Source of the DNA: Parascedosporium putredinis
Lineage: Eukaryota > Ascomycota > Sordariomycetes > Microascales > Microascaceae
NCBI GenBank assembly: GCA_949357655.1
Contig: CASHTG010000017.1
Coordinates: 310,001 to 374,000 of the forward strand
Length of the DNA: 64,000 nucleotides
Direction: 5' to 3'
Each line of letters starts with the position of its first letter. Position 1 is the stretch's first letter. Of this stretch, positions 58,711-64,000 are shown piece after piece. The translations under genes were made by a program, and so were the position numbers. The notes under the pieces were generated by a model. It saw only the letters and a program-made list of their open reading frames with translations, had not been told where the DNA came from and did no database searches.

Positions 58711-60298
58711 CTAAGTCATCATAGGGTCTCCCTCGATGCTAGCTTGCGCTTCTGCGCTTGATGCGTACCAGTCATTCTTGGTCCAGGTGACGATATAGTT
58801 GGAAGCATCGTTCAAGAGAATCTTATACGCCGGGTTATTTTGCGGTTCAAACATTGCTAGCAGCGCGTTAGTTTTTTAGAGAGATGCACAAGCGCATGGC
58901 CCGATGAAAGGGACAAGGCGAATAAGTCAAATCGGCAGACTAAGGCCCAGCTTGAGGAAAGGCTCGGAGTGCAAACTTACTCATATGCGCGACCGTCTCG
59001 TCCGAAGCTTTATCGTTGATCGCCTCTGTCCAATTCCCCGCGCTAGAGCGGTTTGGGAGGTTGCAAAACGTCCTCTGGCTACCAAAAACGGTACCCGCGA
59101 CACCGGCGACCTTTTTAGACCCAGCCGCCTTACCGAGGCGCGTGTATAAATTGGCAAAACCAAAGTCCAGCTCCTCGGACGCGCGCACGACGTGAGCGAG
59201 GCGTCGTTTCAAGTCCTCCGCCCGGGCGAGGCAGCCGACGAACTCGAGGTGGGACGAGACCCAGCCAAAGCCCTGGGAAATGTTGTCGCGGTTGACGTAC
59301 GCGGCAGCCGAGGTGGCCGCGATCGCGGCGCCCGCGCCCGCAAACATGGCGACCTTGCCCCATTTCCCCCAACCACCACCCTGCGCCGGGGCAGAGGCGG
59401 CGGCGGCGGTCTCGGGAGCCGGCAGGGCCGCGATGGGGGCCTTGGCGCCGGCCGCGCCGGCCGCGGGACTGGCGGGTTTGCCCGCGCCCCAAAAGTTGTT
59501 GATCTGGGCGAGGGCGGAGGAGGCGGTGTTGTAGTGATCTTCGGCACCGTGCGCGACGACGCCGGGCGAGATCCCGAGGTAGGGGTGTCGAAGGCCAAAA
59601 CGCCCTGGATATAAGGGAACATGAGACTGTGAAGATCGGCGGGAAGGTCTTTGCCATCCGTGTCCGGGTGTATGGGCTTATCGGACGTGAGGCGGATGAC
59701 GGTCTCCGCGGCCACTATACCGCCCATGGAGTGTCCAATCAAGATGGTGCGCACGGAAGGATCCACCGTTGGCGAGGATGTGCCGGCCTCGACTTCGATG
59801 TCGATTACCTTTTCTAGCAGCCTGGATTTCGGGTTATCATTATAGACGCGCGAATGTCAGCGGGAGAAGATGGGTTAAAGCGGAGGGCGCATGAGCACTC
59901 GCTGGAGAGAGACAAAGGGTGAGAGATGAGAGATACTGACCAATCCCGAAAACGACCGACGCATTCGGCCAGGTCGCCCCTCGTCTCATATTTGGGGTAC
60001 ACGAGAACCTTGACGTCTATCTTGGGTAGCTGCTTGGCGACGCTGTCGCGTAGGTGCAGGGTGAATTGGTAGCCATCCCCAAAGGTGTTTTCGCCGCCCT
60101 TGTGTGGGTAAAAGAGTTGTTAGCTAGTTGGAACGAAGGGCGTTTGCAAGAAGCTTTGGGGGAAGGTTCTTGGAAGTTGAATATGTATGGCGGGGTAGAT
60201 GGCGCGTAGGCGGGGGAGGGTGTGAGGGCCATGGGAACTTGAAGTGATTGTCTCACCTTAAATCCGTGGATAAAGCATAGCAGTAACGTCTTTTTCAT
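58711..60298 (-). CDS. DUF676-type alpha/beta hydrolase (lipase-like)
   Basis: Predicted serine hydrolase; substrate unknown. Exons 60298-60257, 60098-59941, 59821-58981 and 58856-58711. It starts directly with the first core strand and oxyanion segment (KKTLLLCFIHGFK, then GGENTFGD), so no signal peptide. The nucleophile elbow is ILIGHSMGGIVAAE, with Ser in GHSMG. After AFDTPYLGISPGVVAHGAED comes an Ala/Pro/Gly-rich spacer and a hydrophobic Gly/Ala segment (VAMFAGAGAAIAATSAAAYV, residues about 223-243) that could insert in a membrane. The C-terminal part (LPNRSSAGNWTEAINDKASD, then ITWTKN-like WTKNDWYASS) is shared by fungal relatives. One missing C near 59585 restores the frame; the total is 395 residues. 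It converges with PHS1. Confidence 0.87.
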
Positions 60299-61103
60299 CT
60301 TGACTTGGCCATGAGCGAGGAATGAGTGTAGGGGAGGAATGTATAAGATGAGAAAGGTCGAGACAAGTCTGAGGTGTATAAGGAACTTTGAGCGATGTGG
60401 CGAATGAGAGTGGCTCAGTGAGACAAGGCAACAGTCGCTTTGTTGCGACTTTTCTAGTTCCGAGTTTGACGAGAGGCAAGCCCGCCACGAGAAATCCCCT
60501 TCTGAATAATTTTGCAAATATAAATAATCTTGAAGGGGAAGGGAAAATACATGTAACGATCCATAATTTAGAGTTAGCCATGACTCTTGGTCATATCGTC
60601 TGAGCCCTCTACTCTTACCACCGCTTGTTGCGGGAATCGATCAGATTCGGAATGGGTTATACAGATCACGTCGCGAGGAAGCGCATGCTGGCATCACTGC
60701 ATCAATTATCGTTCTATGGGTATCTAGTTGTTCATAAAGTGCCGGCGCAAGATGCGCCCCGGAAATTTTCTATCAATTACACAAAGCCCCTCGAGCCATC
60801 TTGGCTTGTTTACGGGCTTCCATTTCCCGTTCACTCTACACCGGCGGCTATTTCACGACCGCGGTGGGATGTAAGATGGTGAACCCGTTGGAATGTAGCG
60901 AACGAGAACTTCTTATCGCGTGTCCGTAACCCTTGGTATCCCGGCTAACGCGGGGGCAAGAGCAAAGGTAAGTGGCGAGTACCGTACCTGAGCTCGAGGC
61001 TGATTCGATGTAGGTAGAGAGGCGTGGGGGTTGCGACAAGGACGGTCCGCTAACCGGGGCCCAAGTTGATGGTAGGTTCGATAGGCAATTAGTTGGTATC
61101 GTT
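60299..61103. other. Intergenic region, about 800 bases
   Basis: Promoter of the hydrolase gene next to 60299 and 3' flank of the J-protein gene. No gene seen. Confidence 0.5.
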
Positions 61104-61864
61104 TCAAGTCATGACGACGTCGGCCTGGGCCGGCCCCTTCCTCTCATCTCTCTCCTTCTGGCGGGCTCGAAGCTTAGCCATGACCCCAGCCACCTTCTCC
61201 TCGTAGCTCAGTGTCGGATCGGTGCTGTAATAGTACGACGCGACCTTGGGCGCCGTCTTGTCGGTACCCCGAGCCGCCGACTTATCGGCTTTCTTCTGCG
61301 CCTTCTCGGCTCTCCTCTGCGCCTTGGCGGCCATTTTTGCCAGGATCTCGGCCTCCTGCTCGTCGAGCGACGGGCCCATTCGTTCCTTTTCCGCCTTTTC
61401 TTTGAACTCGCGGTCCTCCCGATCCCTCCTTTCGAGCCCCTCCTGGCGCAACCTCTCACGCTCGCGATCCAGCTCCCGCAGCTTCTCAGCTTCTTCTTCC
61501 TTCTTCGTCCGCGCCACCTTTTCCGCCGCCTCGAGCTCATCAATGTATCGCCTCTTCTCCCTGTCCATGCGGTCCCGCTCGGCCTTCTTGCGCGCGGCGG
61601 CGCCATGCCTGCATCGTAGGCCTGGCGCGCGGCGGGTTCCATGAGGACATCCTTGGCGTGGCCGATGCGCTCGTAGGCTACGGGATCGAAGGCGTCGCGG
61701 GTTTTGTCGGGGTGGTGCTGCAGGTTCTGGCGACGCCAGCCGCGGTGGATCTCTTTGTCGAGGGCATCGCTTGGCACTCCGAGTATGTCGTAGAGAGAGA
61801 CTTCCTTTGTCGCGTAGTCCTTGGCGAGCGCCAGGAGCTCGTTGAGGTTTCGCTGTTCAGACAT
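61104..61864 (-). CDS. J-domain protein, CWF23/DNAJC17-like
   Basis: Hsp70 co-chaperone resembling spliceosome-associated Cwf23/Cwc23. The J domain is at about residues 20-90 (VSLYDILGVPSDALDKEIHR, HHPDKT with the essential HPD, YERIGHAKDVLMEPAARQAY), followed by a long charged coiled coil (KAERDRMDREKRRYIDELEA and repeated Glu/Arg/Lys heptads), then YYYSTDPTLSYEEKVAGV and a short tail ending DVVMT. A single exon from the ATG at 61864. One missing base near 61600, in a GC-rich CCGCC context, joins the J domain to the coiled coil; the length is 253 residues. The family assignment rests on the J domain plus coiled-coil layout; no RRM is seen. Confidence 0.85.
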
Positions 61865-62426
61865 GGTGTCTGATTTTTCTTGAAAGGGTTCAGGTGCTGT
61901 ATTTTGGGATTTGAGCGCGACTACGGCAGGCTGGGTGCCTCGAGAAACCAAGGCTAGAAGTACTTGTACCGGGTATTTAATGGGAAAACGTCCAGGGAAT
62001 GAGTGGAGTAACAGCGCCACACAAGAGCAGGCCACGCCTCACGACGTTGACTTCAGTACCAGGAATATCAAGACTCATATCAGTCTCGTGAAACTTGGCG
62101 GATATTTCAAAGTTATGATACAAAACAACAATGGTTTCGACCGGCTTGAGGTGCATTGTTGAGGGAGGCAGATATGTTGCTTTTCCTAGCTGACCCTCCA
62201 CAATTGTAATATAACCATACCAATTGATCTTAGTCCAGCTGGCTAGAGCCCTGAGATGCATTCCGTCTATGGATTGAATTCAATTCCAAGGATAGAGTAT
62301 AGCACTTCATGGATAAAGGATGTGGGAGTGGAAAGGCCTTTAGGGGCAAAGGACAGCTATTCCGGGAGTTGCTAGTTGAAAGAAACAAGTGAGCTAGAAA
62401 CTTCCAACAAGTTCACTCATGAACAT
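61865..62426. other. Intergenic region between J-protein gene and tRNA
   Basis: Promoter of the J-protein gene; nothing else seen. Confidence 0.5.
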
Positions 62427-62498
62427 GGTCTAGTGGCCCAATGGCAAGGCGTTTGACTACGAATCAAAAGATTGCAGGTTCGATCCCTGCCTAGATCA
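62427..62498 (+). tRNA. tRNA-Arg (anticodon ACG)
   Basis: Acceptor stem GGTCTAG pairs with CTAGATC (one G-U), discriminator A at 62498. The anticodon arm is TTTGA-CTACGAA-TCAAA, a seven-base loop with ACG at the centre, read as ICG after deamination. The T arm is GCAGG-TTCGATC-CCTGC, and B box GGTTCGATCCC is intact. No intron. A short T-rich segment downstream (CTTTATCTTTT) can end polymerase III transcription. CCA is not encoded, as normal in eukaryotes. Confidence 0.97.
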
Positions 62499-63070
62499 GA
62501 TAATAACCCTCTTGACTTTATCTTTTGGTCTTCCTTTTTGGCTTGATTTATTCCCACTCATTCCTCAAGTAATCAAGTTTTTTTCTCCTCTTTACCCTCC
62601 CCGGTTCACCATTTCAACCTTGGCCTACCCTTTGACTTCTTTTAAGCAATCGATGCAAGGAATGCTTCCAATGTTCCTTCCTGAAGTCTTTGATGGGTCA
62701 AGGTGCATGTGACATGCGGTTGAACTCTGGAATAATTTGATTTCAATGCAGGTTAAGGTTGCCCCGCTCACACTGGGAAGTCTCGATGGAGGGTAAGCTC
62801 TTTGCTTTGATCTATGTTTATGTGGTGTGGTGGAGGAGTGTCGTAGACCTTCAAGTTGGCTGGACCCTGAAATTTAATACACCTGGCTTGTCTTGGGTCG
62901 GACCTCACCTTTTTAATCCTGTAACCACACCACAATCTCTAGCAATGAACGACGCCACCCACTAACATTAAAGCGCCCTCGTTCCTTCATCCCCAACCTT
63001 CACCTTACCCTCTACTTTTTTTCGAATCCATCGAACCTTAAGCTTCACACAGTCCCTCTCCCGAGCCGCT
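62499..63070. other. Intergenic region between tRNA and WW-protein gene
   Basis: tRNA terminator T tracts, then the promoter and pyrimidine-rich leader of the WW-protein gene. No gene seen. Confidence 0.5.
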
Positions 63071-63894
63071 ATGGCCTCTCCCAAACCTGTTTCCCTGGGC
63101 TCAGGCAAGGAAGAGTCGCCGCCCGCCCCGTCACCGCCTCGCCAAAACGAAGATTCCGATAACGCGACGACCCCTACGCGAGTCCAAGAGGCCGACGACT
63201 CTTCAGAATCGCAGGCGCACGATGCACGGGAGCAAGGCGAAATCTCCGACTCGGATGCGCCCCCACTTCCCAACGAGCCTCTCCCAGCCACCGTGGGGAA
63301 GACCCCCTTTGCCAAACGAATCTGCCCCTACGGCCGAGGATGATGGCTGGGACTACCGCTGGGAGCCCAGTGTCCAGAATTACATCTTCTTCAACCGCTT
63401 CACGGGGCAGGAGCAGCTCGAAAACCCTCGCCTCCCCGCTGCCGTGGCCGTGGCCGCGGCCCCGGCGCTGGCTCGGATGCCGCACCCACACACACAGAGG
63501 CCGCCCCGGCGCCACCCGTGATTACGGGCTACAATCCTGCTATCCACGGCGATTACGATCCCAACGCCTGGTATGCCAAGGGCTACGAGGACCCCGAGGC
63601 CGCGGCCCCTGTGCCCAACCCTGACGCCATCTACGAGTCCACCGCCCTGTTTAATCGATTTACGGGCCAATACCAGACCGCCGACCAAGGGCCGGCCAGA
63701 CACAGTGACGAGGCCAAGGCGAAGCGTCAAATGAATGCCTACTTCGACGTCGACGACGCGGCCAACTCGCACGATGGGAGGAGTCTCAAGGCAGAGAGGG
63801 CAGGCAAAAAGCCCACCAAGTCGGAACTCAAGGCTTTCAAAGAAAAAGGAAGGCGAGGAAGGAGGAGAAGAGGAGGGCGTGGCTAAGGGACTAA
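63071..63894 (+). CDS. WW-domain protein, unknown function
   Basis: The N-terminus is Pro/Ser/Glu-rich and disordered (MASPKPVSLGSGKEESPP) with a segment GEISDSDAPPLPNEP. The WW-like domain reads DGWDYRWEPSVQNYIFFNRF then TGQEQLENP, in which the second signature Trp is replaced by Leu while the Asn-Pro end remains. After it comes a conserved block ITGYNPAIHGDYDPNAWYAK, a second FNRFTGQYQ copy, and MNAYFDVDDAANSHDGRS. The native end, after one missing A near 63845, is FKEKRKARKEEKRRAWLRD with a stop at 63894. Breaks near 63290 and 63500 and the one at the end amount to four missing bases; restored length is about 275 residues. Similar proteins exist in other filamentous fungi; from the WW-type domain a splicing-related or Pro-ligand role is possible, but this is inference. 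Confidence 0.82.
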
Positions 63895-64000
63895 AAGGAT
63901 AGGAGCGTCCCCTGTAATGTCTCTTTTGTTAGGGCGGCGGCGTTTTCCTGTTTTTCTTTTTCGTCTCTTTAGGTGTGTTCCGGAGCTCTTGGCTGCTATA
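63895..64000. other. 3' flank at window end
   Basis: T-rich sequence following the WW-protein stop. No feature seen before the window ends. Confidence 0.4.

Overview
The window is nuclear DNA of a filamentous ascomycete (Pezizomycotina, probably Sordariomycetes). The evidence is short GT-AG introns (mostly 70-280 nt), GC-rich exons, intergenic pyrimidine tracts, no operons, and a gene set typical of this group: CAP10/GT90, a cell-wall-integrity MAPKK whose N-terminus starts MSDFTNQ, and a WW-domain protein. I place it no lower than class.

I support 20 protein genes and one tRNA gene. Left block (0-31 kb): an unrecognised mitochondrial-type protein; cysteine synthase 2 (-); a large RING-ZZ-ZZ-ZZ-SH3 protein (-); mitochondrial enoyl-CoA hydratase (-); RER1 (+); PAF1 (+); CAP10/GT90 glycosyltransferase (-); a head-to-head ribosomal protein pair RPS22 (-) and RPS12 (+); a PIN4-type parvulin (-); a divergent SRA/YDG-like protein (-); pseudouridine synthase PUS7 (+). 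Middle (31-56 kb): MKK1/MEK-1 type MAPKK (-), DBP8 DEAD-box helicase (+), then a gene-poor stretch from 38.6 to 55.8 kb holding one recognisable gene, an acidic protein of unknown function at 48.5 kb. Right block (55.8-63.9 kb): IBA57/CAF17 (+), PHS1 dehydratase (+), a DUF676-type alpha/beta hydrolase (-), a CWF23/DNAJC17-like J protein (-), tRNA-Arg(ACG) (+), and a WW-domain protein (+).

The genes are housekeeping and regulatory, dispersed and individually promoted. Themes are mitochondrial function (enoyl-CoA hydratase, IBA57, cysteine synthase, the first gene), RNA and ribosome biology (PAF1, DBP8, PUS7, RPS12, RPS22, CWF23-like, possibly PIN4) and the secretory pathway or cell wall (RER1, CAP10, PHS1, MAPKK). 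No biosynthetic cluster, intact transposon, CRISPR or viral element was seen.

The most striking property is technical. Fifteen of the 20 protein genes are broken by small shifts, and by hand every shift can be explained by missing bases (about 46 in total), mostly in C, G, A or T runs. After allowing for them, each spliced length is a multiple of three. This looks like homopolymer under-calling in a long-read consensus, not gene decay. Coding spans given here run across those breaks. Exon boundaries were read by eye from GT-AG signals and protein continuity.
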